Under the pieces are notes generated by a model, which was not told where the DNA came from, did not search any database, and was given only the letters and a program-made list of their open reading frames with translations. A program made the position numbers and the translations under genes. From CAWCQC01 sp963819905 (lineage in GTDB: Bacteria; Actinomycetota; Thermoleophilia; Gaiellales; Gaiellaceae), in assembly GCA_963819905.1 (NCBI GenBank), contig CAWFXP010000002.1, positions 1-49,158 on the forward strand: a stretch of DNA of 49,158 bases, written 5' to 3'. Positions 1 to 7,893 of this stretch are shown piece after piece (the stretch's first letter is position 1; every line of letters begins with the position of its first letter).

Positions 1-1555
1 ATCCAGACGTCGTTGCTGATTGCTCCTGTACGACGGAGATCAAGGAGCGCTTCCCGCTCGGCGTCGAGCAGCTCACGCCGCAAGCGCTGGTAGTCCTGTG
101 ATCGCATCTCGAGAGCGCCGTCGTCGCCGTCCTCGAAGCGCGCCCTGAAGCGATCCGTCCGGAAGGTGTACAGGCCGCGTAGCCGCCCGGCCGTGTCCTC
201 GCGAACCCACTCTTCGCGCTCGAGCTCGTCAAGCCTGGCGATCGCGGCCTCGGCGGCGCGGATGCGGGCCTTCGCCTCCTCGCGGGCGTCGATTCCGTCA
301 TCCTCGAGCCCTAGGACGCGAATGACGAACGGCAGGGTCAGCCCCTGTCCGACGAGCGTCGCAAGGATGACCGAGAAGGTGAGGAAGAGGATCAGATCAC
401 GGCCGGGAAAGGACGCGCCTGCATCGGTCCCGAGCGGCAGGGCGAGCGCCGCTGCGAGCGATAGTGCGCCGCGCATGCCGGCCCACGAGAGAAAGACGGC
501 GCCCTGCCAACTCGACACTCTTCGTGCGATCAACTTCGGCGCATGGAGCACAGCGAAGACCCACGCGAAACGAAGGACGATCACCGTGAGGCTGACAAGC
601 GCGGCGTAGCCGAGAAGTCTCACCCCGGGAATGTCGCCGAGCGCGTCAATGACGACGGGTAGCTGCAGGCCCACGAGTACGAACAGGAGCGCGTTAAGAA
701 GGTACTGGACGATTTCCCAGACCGCAATCCCTGCAGACGAACCCGGGGGGTCGTCAGCTCCGGCGTATGCCAGCCAAGATAGATCCCTGCGGTCACGGCC
801 GCGAGCACGGCGGAGACGCCCAGCAGCTCTGCCGGGATGAACGCGAAGTAGCCCGTCAGCAGCGAGATCGTGATCTCCGCCGGCGGGTTGTCGAGTCGGC
901 GGCGAGCCTGGCGCACGATCCACCCGACGGCGAGGCCGACCGCGACACCGCCTAGGGCGCTGACGACAAAGAGCCCACCTGCATACAGCTCCGAGAAGGA
1001 ACCGGTCACGACCGCAGCGACGGCAACGCGGTACAGGACAAGGCCCGTACCGTCGTTCACGAGACTCTCGCCTTCAACGATCGTCACGAGCTTTCGCGGG
1101 ACACCGAGCCGGCGAGCGATCGCGGTCGCTGCGATTGGATCGGTCGGCGAGACGATTGCTCCGAGCACGAAGGCACTCGGCCACGTCAACGCGTCGACGA
1201 GGGCATGCGCGACGACCGCGACGCCGACGGTGGTCATAACGACAAGGCCGACAGCCAGCAGGCCAATCGGCCGTATGCTGGCTCTCAGGTCGCGGAGCGA
1301 GGTGAAGAAAGCGGCGCCATAGAGGAGAGGCGGCAGTACGCCGAAAAAGATGAGCTCCGGCCGTAGCTCGAGGTTCGGCATCCCCGGGATGACGCCGATC
1401 GCCAGCCCACCAAGCACGAGCAGAATCGGATAAGGGATCCGGAGAGCCGGGGCGATCGCGAGCATCGCCGCAACCGCGCCGAGCAGGCCGAGCGCTACAA
1501 GGCCATCCTCCAGATCGAGGTGCACGGCGTCATCCTGCCGAACAACGGCTGACAT
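1..1555 (-). CDS. Na+/H+ antiporter (CPA1/NhaP type), frameshifted, runs off the left edge
   Basis: This is an integral membrane cation/proton exchanger of the CPA1 family. The chosen start is the ATG at 1555, which places hydrophobic helices about 20 residues in. Typical signatures follow: SPTDPIAAT in the ion-binding helix, EGESLVNDGTG, and RLQG before the next helix. At about 727 the frame breaks; shifting by one base restores WEIVQYLLNALLFVLVGLQ and a further helix with SWAGMRGALSLAAALALP, then a cytoplasmic tail rich in Arg and Glu that reaches base 1. One missing base in GGATTGCG explains the break, so I suspect a sequencing error rather than a dead gene. The 3' end lies outside the window. 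The family is certain; the exact ion is not. Confidence 0.85.
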
Positions 1556-1579
1556 CGAGGACGCGGAAATGGTTGAGCC

Positions 1580-1855
1580 ATGAGTCGGGCGACCGTGCTC
1601 CTCTCCCGGCCTGTCATCGCGAGCGGCGACCCCGACCTCGTCCGCCAGGACGTGCAGGACGCGCTCGCTCATGGGCGTGTTGGTCCACCGGCCCCCCAGT
1701 CGTCGGGTCTAGAGCGGCGGGGACGGCCGGAGAAGTACCGCCGGTACGCGTGGACGGAAGACGAGCGTCGTTGGTATCAGCTCTCCCGCGTGCGTCAGGA
1801 CGGCTGGCTGGTGCTGGACGCGTTCGGGCGTCCAAGCCGGATGGTGGAGCCGTGA
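1580..1855 (+). CDS. Hypothetical protein, 91 aa
   Basis: I do not recognise this protein. It starts with ATG, diverging from the antiporter start 24 bases away, and ends in TGA. The N-terminal half is low in aromatic residues, but the C-terminal half (KYRRYAWTEDERRWYQLSR, then GWLVLDAFGRPSRMV) looks like a genuine small basic folded protein, perhaps DNA-binding. No clear Shine-Dalgarno is visible. It lies in a stretch that also carries a broken tRNA and an unknown small gene, so it could belong to an old integrated element. Longer alternative frames over the same bases are biased shadows. Confidence 0.4.
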   Translation: MSRATVLLSRPVIASGDPDLVRQDVQDALAHGRVGPPAPQSSGLERRGRPEKYRRYAWTEDERRWYQLSRVRQDGWLVLDAFGRPSRMVEP

Positions 1856-1946
1856 GCCTGCCGCGTAAGGGTTGTGTAAAAGGTTGGGCTCGCGAGGGTG
1901 TCGGCGTACTTGGGCGTCCTCCGGCAGGGGTAAGGTGGCACGCACT

Positions 1947-2017
1947 GGGTTGCGGCGGTCGTTCGTCCCTCGAACTTGCCGGGAAGACCTCAGCCCCGAG
2001 GAAGACCGCCGCAACCC
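1947..2017. terminator. Long perfect inverted repeat, probable terminator
   Basis: GGGTTGCGGCGGTC at 1947-1960 is the exact reverse complement of GACCGCCGCAACCC at 2004-2017: a 14-bp perfect stem with a 43-base loop. It lies 6 bases beyond the stop of the minus-strand gene at 2023-2307, so termination of that transcript is the simplest reading. The large loop is unusual for a simple intrinsic terminator, and no T-tract follows on either strand. Confidence 0.5.
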
Positions 2018-2022
2018 TGTTA

Positions 2023-2307
2023 CTAGGTTTCTTTGAGGAGGGCGTCGCGGAGCGAGTACAGCTCCGCGGTGAGCGGCCCGTGGCCGAGTCCTTCTTCGAG
2101 CGTGCGAAGGATCGCCTCACGCTCGTTCGGTCGCAGCTCGATGTCGTGTGGCACTGCATCCGTGCGGTGCTGTTCGAGCATTGTTGCGACCTGCGGTGCG
2201 TCGGGATGGACGTCCTTGATCGCTTGCAGCGCCTGGATGAGCCATTGTGCGTCGTCGGTGCTGATCAGGTAGCGGCCGGTTGTGAGGGTGATCGTGATGG
2301 CCGCCAC
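2023..2307 (-). CDS. Hypothetical protein, 94 aa
   Basis: The function is not recognised. The chosen start is the GTG at 2307; the open frame runs further upstream, but that extension translates the complement of the tRNA-like sequence at 2360-2413 and is not real protein. The protein begins AAITITLTTGRYLISTDDA, has a helix ending in LQAIKDVHPDAP, and ends with ELRPNEREAILRTLEEGL and LYSLRDALLKE. It looks like a compact acidic alpha/beta protein with coding-like composition. It is followed by the inverted repeat at 1947-2017. Confidence 0.5.
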   Translation of the reverse strand: MAAITITLTTGRYLISTDDAQWLIQALQAIKDVHPDAPQVATMLEQHRTDAVPHDIELRPNEREAILRTLEEGLGHGPLTAELYSLRDALLKET

Positions 2308-2359
2308 GGGATTCTGCTTCGTCGGTGGCCGGTCGGGTTCCTGCCGTCCTGGCATGAGC

Positions 2360-2412
2360 GGGCGGTCGTCCTTACAAGCAGGAGGTCGCTGGTTCGAGCC
2401 CGGCACCGCCCA
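2360..2412 (+). pseudogene. tRNA-Val(TAC)-like 3' end lacking the D-arm
   Basis: From 2371 the sequence matches the 3' part of an actinobacterial tRNA-Val: anticodon loop CTTACAA, 3' stem strand GCAGG, T-arm GCTGG-TTCGAGC-CCGGC, and acceptor strand ACCGCCC with discriminator A. The D-arm and the correct 5' anticodon strand are missing. GGGCGGT at 2360-2366 is exactly complementary to the acceptor strand, so a D-armless cloverleaf could be drawn, but this may be chance. A GAAA-loop terminator follows at 2419, as expected behind a real tRNA. The broken 5' half fits an attachment-site remnant or a deletion. Confidence 0.6.
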
Positions 2413-2413
2413 C
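2382..2413 (+). repeat. 32-bp direct repeat of a tRNA 3' end, copy 1
   Basis: This copy covers the variable loop, T-arm and acceptor 3' strand of the tRNA-Val-like sequence. It is identical over 32 bases to 3060-3091, and identity is lost immediately outside on both sides. Exact duplication of a tRNA 3' end is the classic product of tyrosine-integrase insertion (attL/attR). Only about 650 bases lie between the copies. Confidence 0.65.
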
Positions 2414-2418
2414 ACCGA

Positions 2419-2440
2419 AAGGCCCCGGAAACGGGGCCTT
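2419..2440 (+). terminator. Intrinsic terminator-like hairpin after tRNA remnant
   Basis: AAGGCCCCG, a GAAA tetraloop and CGGGGCCTT form a 9-bp perfect stem starting 6 bases after the tRNA acceptor end. There is no long T-tract, only TTCTCGTT, as is common in high-GC actinobacteria. Confidence 0.6.
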
Positions 2441-2636
2441 CTCGTTCCCTCGTGTTTCCCGGTTCTGCCTAAGAAAGGGCCGCGTGTCAACGATCTGTCA
2501 ACTGCTTCTCCCGCGCCTGGTGCCGTTCGTCCCCATGCTGCTCAGGGGGAGCCGCCTGCGCGAGTACCAGGCCGTGCGTTAGGCGGGATGCGTCGTGTCG
2601 AAAATCCGGGCGGGCGGCTGTGACGGGAGGAACCGG

Positions 2637-2927
2637 CTATCTGGTGTCGCTCGCGACCACGTGCCCCTCTGTGATTTCCGGCGGGTTCGGTATCAGCGTC
2701 GCAGCGTTGTCGCGAACCCACTCACCCGCCAATCTCACAGACTCGTCGGCTCCAGCTTGGTTCTCGTACACGCTCAGGGATGCCATCACGCCACCGCCGG
2801 CGTCGATCCAGTAGTAGGCGATGAAGCCCGGCACTTGCTCGAGGAGCGGGATGAAGCTCTCATCGACCAAGCGTCCCGCTTCGGCAGGATCCGTGATGCC
2901 CTCATAGCGGCGAACTGCTGCCCACAT
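2637..2927 (-). CDS. Antibiotic-biosynthesis-monooxygenase-like dimeric barrel protein, 96 aa
   Basis: This is a small single-domain protein of the dimeric alpha/beta-barrel type. The pattern is MWAAVRRYEGI, then a helix (EAGRLVDESFIPLLEQVPGF), then the strand IAYYWIDAGGGVMASLSVYE, then NQAGADESVRLAGEWVRDN and a C-terminal NPPEITEGHVV. This matches small actinobacterial proteins annotated as ABM-domain or hypothetical proteins. The substrate is unknown and no cofactor motif is visible. The upstream sequence on the minus strand (GAAAGGAAGTTCAA before the ATG) gives a good GGAAG ribosome site. It is the only convincing gene between the two tRNA-end repeats. Confidence 0.75.
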   Translation of the reverse strand: MWAAVRRYEGITDPAEAGRLVDESFIPLLEQVPGFIAYYWIDAGGGVMASLSVYENQAGADESVRLAGEWVRDNAATLIPNPPEITEGHVVASDTR

Positions 2928-3059
2928 TTGAACTTCCTTTCACTCGCAGGATCCGATCCCCGTCCACTCTCTCCGTTCGCGCGCCCAGCCGTGCGTCCGC
3001 CCATGGTGACCGCCCGACATCAAGCCGTCAAGGATGCCATCGGAAGTCCGCAGGTGGCC

Positions 3060-3091
3060 GAGGTCGCTGGTTCGAGCCCGGCACCGCCCAC
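3060..3091 (+). repeat. 32-bp direct repeat of a tRNA 3' end, copy 2
   Basis: Second exact copy of the 32 bases at 2382-2413. No anticodon arm precedes it and no terminator hairpin follows, so it is a bare tRNA 3'-end fragment. It reads as one half of an attachment-site pair. Confidence 0.65.
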
Positions 3092-3212
3092 TTGGAGAAT
3101 CCCTGCAAGGCATCATGTCGGCGGCGACACGAAGGCGCCGCGGATGCCGAACCGCCCGCTCGCTCGGCGTCTCTGGCGTTCATCGCCGGCCCGGATAAGC
3201 AACACTTCCCTG

Positions 3213-3779
3213 ATGGCCACCGGCCTGGGAGTCGGCGGCGACGTCGAGCAGGCACTGGAACGCGTCGGCGTCCCGAGCTACGTCCTCGACACAACGGGAG
3301 TCATCCGGTGGATCAACGCGGCGGCCGAGCAGCTTGTCGGCGACGTCCGCGGTCGCCACTTCACCTCGGTCGTCGCGCCCGAGGACAGCCTGCGCGCCCG
3401 CGAGCTGTTCTCGCGGAAGGTGCTCGGCAGCTCCCCGGCCACAGAGTCGACCGGCGTCTTGGTCTCGACCGCAGGCACGCGGGTGGCCGTGGAGATCAGC
3501 TCGGCACCGCTCATGAGCGGTGAACGGGTGGTCGGCGTCTTCGGGCTGTTCGAGGGACGCCCCGACGACAGGCCCACAACGCCACCCCCGCATCTCACCC
3601 CTCGTCAAGTCGAGGTGCTTCGTCTTCTCGAGCAGGGCCGCTCGACGAAGCAGATCGCCGCCGAGCTCCATCTGAGCAGCGAGACGGTCAGGAACCACAT
3701 CCGCCGTCTCTTTCGGGCCCTCGGCGTCAACTCCCGACTCGAAGCCGTCGCCGTTGCCCGGGCCGCCTCACCCAATTGA
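3213..3779 (+). CDS. PAS-domain LuxR-type transcriptional regulator
   Basis: Residues 8-105 form a PAS fold (VPSYVLDTTGVIRWINAAA, ending VVGVFGLFEGR), likely sensing a small ligand or redox state. Residues about 125-185 form a GerE/LuxR helix-turn-helix: LTPRQVEVLRLLEQGRSTKQ, then SSETVRNHIRRLFRALGV with the conserved recognition helix. It is 188 aa from the ATG at 3213. The open frame extends far upstream, but that part translates the tRNA repeat and low-complexity sequence. There is no receiver domain or partner kinase. It could control the cupin and TreT genes that follow on the same strand; that is inference. Confidence 0.82.
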   Translation: MATGLGVGGDVEQALERVGVPSYVLDTTGVIRWINAAAEQLVGDVRGRHFTSVVAPEDSLRARELFSRKVLGSSPATESTGVLVSTAGTRVAVEISSAPLMSGERVVGVFGLFEGRPDDRPTTPPPHLTPRQVEVLRLLEQGRSTKQIAAELHLSSETVRNHIRRLFRALGVNSRLEAVAVARAASPN

Positions 3780-3947
3780 TCTCGCACTTGTCGGTTCCTT
3801 GGTGGATGCCGACCACCAGGCGTGTCAGTGGGGAGTTCCATGCCTCGGGCGCCTAGAGACACCTCGATCCAGCCGGATATAGTCACAGCCTTCGAAGGTC
3901 GGGCCAAGCGTGGCCCCGCATCTAGGAACCGGAAGAGGGCTGTCACT

Positions 3948-4445
3948 GTGACCGAATCAACGGGTGGCGAAACAACTGGTCGCGGCATTGTCAGGCTGCG
4001 CGCTGAAGGTGAGGCGACTTCGCTCTTTGGCGACACCTACGTGGTCAAGGCGGCTGGGGAAGAGACTGGTGGAACGCTCGCGGTGATCGAGGCTGACCTT
4101 GCGGCCCACAGCGGCGGGACACCACTCCACGCGAACACGCTCGAGGACGAGAACTACTACGTGATCGACGGGACCCTTACCTTCCGGCTCGATGAGCGCA
4201 CGCTCGAAGCCCCCGCGGGAACATTCGTCCACATTCCGAAGGGCCAGGTACATACCCATTGGAACGCGACGGCCGCGCCAGTCAAGTTATTGGCGTTTCC
4301 CGCTCCGGCTGGTTTCGAGAGCTTCTTTGCCGATCTCGCCGGGCTCATGGACGAGATGCCTCCAGGGCCGCCGGACATGAGTCGCCTATCGGAGATTTAC
4401 GAAAAGTACGGCCTGCGAGTGGTTGGCCCCCCTCCGAATAGCTGA
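3948..4445 (+). CDS. Cupin-domain protein
   Basis: A single cupin barrel of about 165 aa. Motif 1 residues are visible as HANTLEDENYYVIDGTLTF (His, Glu and Gly) and motif 2 as HIPKGQVHTHWNAT. This is consistent with a metal-binding small-molecule dioxygenase, isomerase or binding protein. I chose the GTG at 3948 because GGAAGAGG lies at 3931-3938 and the cupin-like sequence begins shortly afterwards. The ATG at 3822 would add a basic, low-homology leader of 42 residues. The C-terminal tail has FFADLAGLMDEMPPGPPDMS, common in stand-alone quercetin-dioxygenase-like cupins. Confidence 0.8.
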   Translation: MTESTGGETTGRGIVRLRAEGEATSLFGDTYVVKAAGEETGGTLAVIEADLAAHSGGTPLHANTLEDENYYVIDGTLTFRLDERTLEAPAGTFVHIPKGQVHTHWNATAAPVKLLAFPAPAGFESFFADLAGLMDEMPPGPPDMSRLSEIYEKYGLRVVGPPPNS

Positions 4446-4541
4446 TCACGTCCGACGAGTTGGCCTTCAGGGATTGCGCCCGAGCCCATTCTCCAGCTCC
4501 TCCGCGAGCGTTTGCCTCGCGGTCTCGGTGAGGCTTGTAGG

Positions 4542-5981
4542 GTGACCGCCCGCGTCAGCCGGCTCGAGGAGGTGGAGGTGGAGCCGATCGACGCTGCGCG
4601 TTTGGAGCCCCTCGTCGGGCGGGAGCGGATGGCCCGCTTCGAGGCGGTGGCCGAGGAGACGAGGGAGCGGCTAGCCGGGCGGGCTGTGGTAAGCGTGAAC
4701 TCGACTGCCGCCGGCGGAGGCGTTGCAGAGATGCTCCAGGCGCTTCTCGCCTACGCGCGGGGGGCAGGGGTAGACGCTCGCTGGCTCGTCATCTCGGGCG
4801 ATCCCGCGTTCTTTGCCGTGACGAAGCGGATTCACAACGGCCTGTACGGCGGGCCGGGGGACGGCGGCGCGCTCGGCCCGTCCGAACGGGCGCACTACGA
4901 GGCAGTCCAGCGTGAGAACACGGAGAGTCTTCTCGACGTCCTGACAGCGGACGCAATCGTTCTGCTCCACGACCCGCAGACGGCAGGCATGGCGCCGGCG
5001 CTTCGCCGCGCGGGCAGGCTCGTCGTCTGGCGTTGCCACGTGGGGCTCGACGTGCCGAACGAGTGGAGCGAGCGCGCGTGGGAGTTCTTGCGGCCCTACC
5101 TCGAGGACGTGAACGGCTACGTGTTCTCGCGGGCAGCCTTCGCGCCGCCGTGGGCGAACCCGGCGAAGACATTCGTCGTCCCGCCGTCGATCGACCCGTT
5201 CACTGCGAAGAACGAGCCGATGTCCGACCGCAACGTCCGCCTCGCGCTCGGCTACACCGGCCTTGTCGAGGGGGCGGGCGACCCGCCGGTCGTGCCGTTC
5301 ACCCGCCGTGACGGCTCCCGCGGACGGATCACTCGGCGCGCTGACGTCATCCAGCTCGGGCCGCCGCCGCCCGCGGACGCGCCGCTCGTCGTGCAGGCGT
5401 CGCGGTGGGACGGCATGAAGGACATGGCCGGCGTGATGGAGGGCTTCGCGCACCACGTGGATCCGGCGCTCCGCGCTCACCTCGTTCTCGCGGGACCGGC
5501 GGTCACAGGTGTCGCCGACGACCCGGAGGCGGCCCAGGTGTACCACGACTGCATCGACCGCTGGCGACGGCTGCCGCACGAGGCGCGAAGCCGCGTCCAC
5601 CTCGCCTGCACCCCCATGGCCGACCCTGACGAGGCTGCGGCGATCGTGAACGCGCTGCAGCGACGCGCCACTGTCGTCGCCCAGAAGAGCCTCGCCGAGG
5701 GCTTCGGGCTGACGGTCGCCGAGGCGATGTGGAAGGCGCGGCCGGTCGTCGCGAGCGCTGTCGGCGGGATCGTCGACCAGATCGACCACGGCGAGCACGG
5801 GCTCCTTCTGGACGATCCGCACGACCTCGGTGCGTTCGGGTCGGCGGTGGAAGACCTCCTCCGCGATCCGGCCGAGGCGGCACGCCTGGGGACAAGCGCA
5901 CGTGAGCGTGCGACCCGCGAGCTCCTCGGCGACACCCACCTCGGACGCTACGCCGGCCTCTTGGAGAGGCTGCTCGAGTAA
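4542..5981 (+). CDS. treT: Trehalose synthase TreT-like GT4 glycosyltransferase
   Basis: A retaining glycosyltransferase of family 4. By homology to TreT it would join NDP-glucose and glucose to make trehalose in the cytosol. The N-terminal Rossmann domain has VVSVNSTAAGGGVAEML, VDARWLVISGDPAFF and KRIHNGLYG, all typical of TreT. The middle has VVWRCHVGLDVPNEW and FVVPPSIDPFTAKN. The C-terminal domain has VVQASRWDGMKDMAGVMEGF and the donor-binding run AEGFGLTVAEAMWKARPVVA followed by VGGIVDQIDHGEHGLL. The length of about 479 aa is normal for the family. The start is GTG 4542 or TTG 4512; neither has a strong ribosome site. The exact acceptor is not proven by sequence. Confidence 0.82.
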   Translation: MTARVSRLEEVEVEPIDAARLEPLVGRERMARFEAVAEETRERLAGRAVVSVNSTAAGGGVAEMLQALLAYARGAGVDARWLVISGDPAFFAVTKRIHNGLYGGPGDGGALGPSERAHYEAVQRENTESLLDVLTADAIVLLHDPQTAGMAPALRRAGRLVVWRCHVGLDVPNEWSERAWEFLRPYLEDVNGYVFSRAAFAPPWANPAKTFVVPPSIDPFTAKNEPMSDRNVRLALGYTGLVEGAGDPPVVPFTRRDGSRGRITRRADVIQLGPPPPADAPLVVQASRWDGMKDMAGVMEGFAHHVDPALRAHLVLAGPAVTGVADDPEAAQVYHDCIDRWRRLPHEARSRVHLACTPMADPDEAAAIVNALQRRATVVAQKSLAEGFGLTVAEAMWKARPVVASAVGGIVDQIDHGEHGLLLDDPHDLGAFGSAVEDLLRDPAEAARLGTSARERATRELLGDTHLGRYAGLLERLLE

Positions 5982-6030
5982 CTCAGCCCGCTGGTTCGTG
6001 CCTCCTTCAACACCGGGAACACTCGCTGCG

Positions 6031-6080
6031 TTCCACCGCAACGGGGGGCTACACTGCGCATCCCACCGCAAATCGGGGCT
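6031..6080 (+). promoter_or_regulatory. 20-bp direct repeat spanning a -10-like hexamer before the catabolic operon
   Basis: TTCCACCGCAACGGGGGGCT at 6031-6050 and TCCCACCGCAAATCGGGGCT at 6061-6080 match at 16 of 20 positions and are spaced exactly 30 bases apart. TACACT at 6050-6055, between the copies, resembles a -10 element, and the amidohydrolase ATG is at 6083. Two regulator half-sites overlapping the promoter is the natural reading. Confidence 0.5.
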
Positions 6081-6082
6081 GA

Positions 6083-7456
6083 ATGAGCAGGATTACGATC
6101 CGCAACTGTGACGTCGTCGACGGGATGGGCAATCCCCCCCAGCGTGGGATGGATGTCGGCGTCGAGGGCAACCGGATCGCCTCGGTGTCGCCCGCCGACC
6201 GCAGCGGGAATGGGTCGGTGCCCTTCAACGGCACTGTGATCGACGGCGCAGGGAAAACCGTGATGCCTGGGTTGATCGACGCACACTGTCACATGACGTA
6301 CGGCGAGTCCCTGACGCAGGAGGAGCAGGACATCTGGACGAGTGTCGAGGGCCGCACCCTCCGATCAGCTTGGAACGTCCAGAAGGTCCTGGCGGCAGGG
6401 GTGACCGGCATCTCGCAGCCCGGCGGCAGCTACTTCATCGGCGTCGCCCTCCGCGAGGGGATCGAGGCGAAGAAGATCACGGGCCCCCGGATGACGTCGG
6501 CCGGGCGCTACATCACGACGAGCAACGGCCTCACGGACTGGTACCCCGACGACGCCGGCGTGGTCGAAGGCGGCATAGGCATCCGCTGCGACACCCTCGA
6601 CGAGATGATCGCCGAGGTTCGCCGTCAGGTGAAGAACCGTGTTGACTTCATCAAACTAGCCGACAGCCCGTTCGGCGAGTACCAGTCCTTCCGGGATGAG
6701 GAGCTCAAGGCGATCGCCGATCTGGCACACCAGCTCAACCGGCGGTGCACGATCCACGCCCGGGGGGATGCCGAGATGAAGGCCGCCGTTCTGGCGGGCT
6801 TCGACTGGGTCATGCATGGCAACATCATGAACCAGGACACCGTCGACCTCCTGGCTGAGCGCCAGACGCCGCTCGTTCCGACCATCCTGCTCCTCGAGAC
6901 CTGGGCAGAGTACGGGCCGCTGATCGGTGCACCTCCCTACATCGTCGACGCATGCAAGAGCATGCTCGAGCGCACGCACGCCAGCCTGCACATGGCCCAC
7001 GAGGCTGGCGTCAAGTTCGTGGTCGGTACCGACACGGGCTTCGCCATGACGCCGTACGGCGAATGGCACGCAAAGGAGCTCGAGCTGCTGATGAAGTACG
7101 GAGGCCTCTCCGAGCTCGAGGCGATCGCCGCGGGCACCTACAACGGCGGCGTCACCCTCAACCTCGAAGGCGAGGTCGGGGGAGTGGCGCCGGGAATGCT
7201 GGCCGACCTCCTCGTCGTCGCCGGCGACCCGACGGAGGACATCACGGTACTGCAGGACAAGATGCGAATCGAGACGATCATCCTGGATGGCGAGATCATC
7301 GAGGCCGAACGCGACCTCGAGTCGTGGCCGAACGAGCAGTCGCTGACCTACGCACATCGCAACCTCACCCAAGAGCTCGTCCGGACGGCCGCAGGATCTC
7401 CCTCCCCCGCAGGGGCGTCGGTGGTCCCGATCGCTGGAAACCCGATCGCGGAGTGA
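6083..7456 (+). CDS. Metal-dependent amidohydrolase (imidazolonepropionase/Xaa-Pro dipeptidase-like)
   Basis: A TIM-barrel hydrolase of the amidohydrolase superfamily, 457 aa. Metal ligands are visible in order: DAHCHMTYGE (first two His) after GKTVMPGLI, the Lys in RVDFIKLADSPFGE, His in TIHARGD, His in WVMHGNIM, and Asp in VVGTDTGFAM. The C-terminal beta-sandwich part is present (GVAPGMLADLLVVAGDPTED). It probably cleaves a cyclic or linear amide. It is the first gene of a four-gene operon with overlapping starts and stops, so it likely acts on an intermediate shared with the hydrolase and monooxygenase downstream. The ribosome site is weak (GGGGCTGA before the ATG). The substrate cannot be read from sequence. 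Confidence 0.85.
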   Translation: MSRITIRNCDVVDGMGNPPQRGMDVGVEGNRIASVSPADRSGNGSVPFNGTVIDGAGKTVMPGLIDAHCHMTYGESLTQEEQDIWTSVEGRTLRSAWNVQKVLAAGVTGISQPGGSYFIGVALREGIEAKKITGPRMTSAGRYITTSNGLTDWYPDDAGVVEGGIGIRCDTLDEMIAEVRRQVKNRVDFIKLADSPFGEYQSFRDEELKAIADLAHQLNRRCTIHARGDAEMKAAVLAGFDWVMHGNIMNQDTVDLLAERQTPLVPTILLLETWAEYGPLIGAPPYIVDACKSMLERTHASLHMAHEAGVKFVVGTDTGFAMTPYGEWHAKELELLMKYGGLSELEAIAAGTYNGGVTLNLEGEVGGVAPGMLADLLVVAGDPTEDITVLQDKMRIETIILDGEIIEAERDLESWPNEQSLTYAHRNLTQELVRTAAGSPSPAGASVVPIAGNPIAE

Positions 7457-7893
7457 CGGAGAAGTCCGTGTCGGACAGGCAACCCCAAGTGATGGAGGCG
7501 CTCAGGGATGTCATCGACCCTGAGCTCGCTATCAACGTCGTCGAGCTCGGGATGGTGGGCGAGGTCGAGATCGACGGTGGCGCCGTCCTCGTGAACATGC
7601 GGCTGACTTCGATGAGCTGCCCGTTCTGGGATCTCTTCGTCGAGCAGGTGAAGGGCGCAGTGGGTTCCGTCGAGGGGGTAGACGACGTCACGGTTCGATT
7701 CGACCGGCGTCAACCCTGGTCTCCGGACCTGATGTCCGCGGCAGCTCGCGCCGAGCTCGAGGCCATCGGTCTGATGCCGCCGAGTTTCCAGCAGCGTGAA
7801 GGCGCGCCAGTGAGCCGCGCCTCGCTAATTCAGGTGATCGACGGCGCCCTCTCCAGGGCGCAGCCCGCGAGGCATGGGCGCGACGGCGACTAA
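7453..7893 (+). CDS. PaaD/MIP18-type (DUF59) iron-sulfur assembly-like protein
   Basis: The N-terminal 100 residues form a DUF59 domain: ALRDVIDPELAINVVELGMV, then VLVNMRLTSMSCPFWDLF with the conserved Cys, then GVDDVTVRFDRRQPWSPDLM. Members help load or repair Fe-S clusters, for example PaaD for the phenylacetyl-CoA epoxidase. A 45-residue tail of no known fold follows. The start GTG at 7453 overlaps the previous stop (GTGA), which indicates coupling; GTG 7468 is an alternative. A dedicated assembly factor implies a metalloenzyme partner, yet none of its neighbours is an obvious Fe-S protein. Confidence 0.8.
   Translation: MTEKSVSDRQPQVMEALRDVIDPELAINVVELGMVGEVEIDGGAVLVNMRLTSMSCPFWDLFVEQVKGAVGSVEGVDDVTVRFDRRQPWSPDLMSAAARAELEAIGLMPPSFQQREGAPVSRASLIQVIDGALSRAQPARHGRDGD

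Noticed and set aside
166..609. Plus-strand Ser/Arg-rich frame opposite the antiporter
   Set aside because: It is antisense to conserved antiporter helices and has a low-complexity composition.
2308..2490. N-terminal extension of the 94-aa protein containing WAVPGSNQRPPACK
   Set aside because: This phrase is the translation of the complement of a tRNA 3' end; the same phrase appears at the second repeat near 3060-3100.
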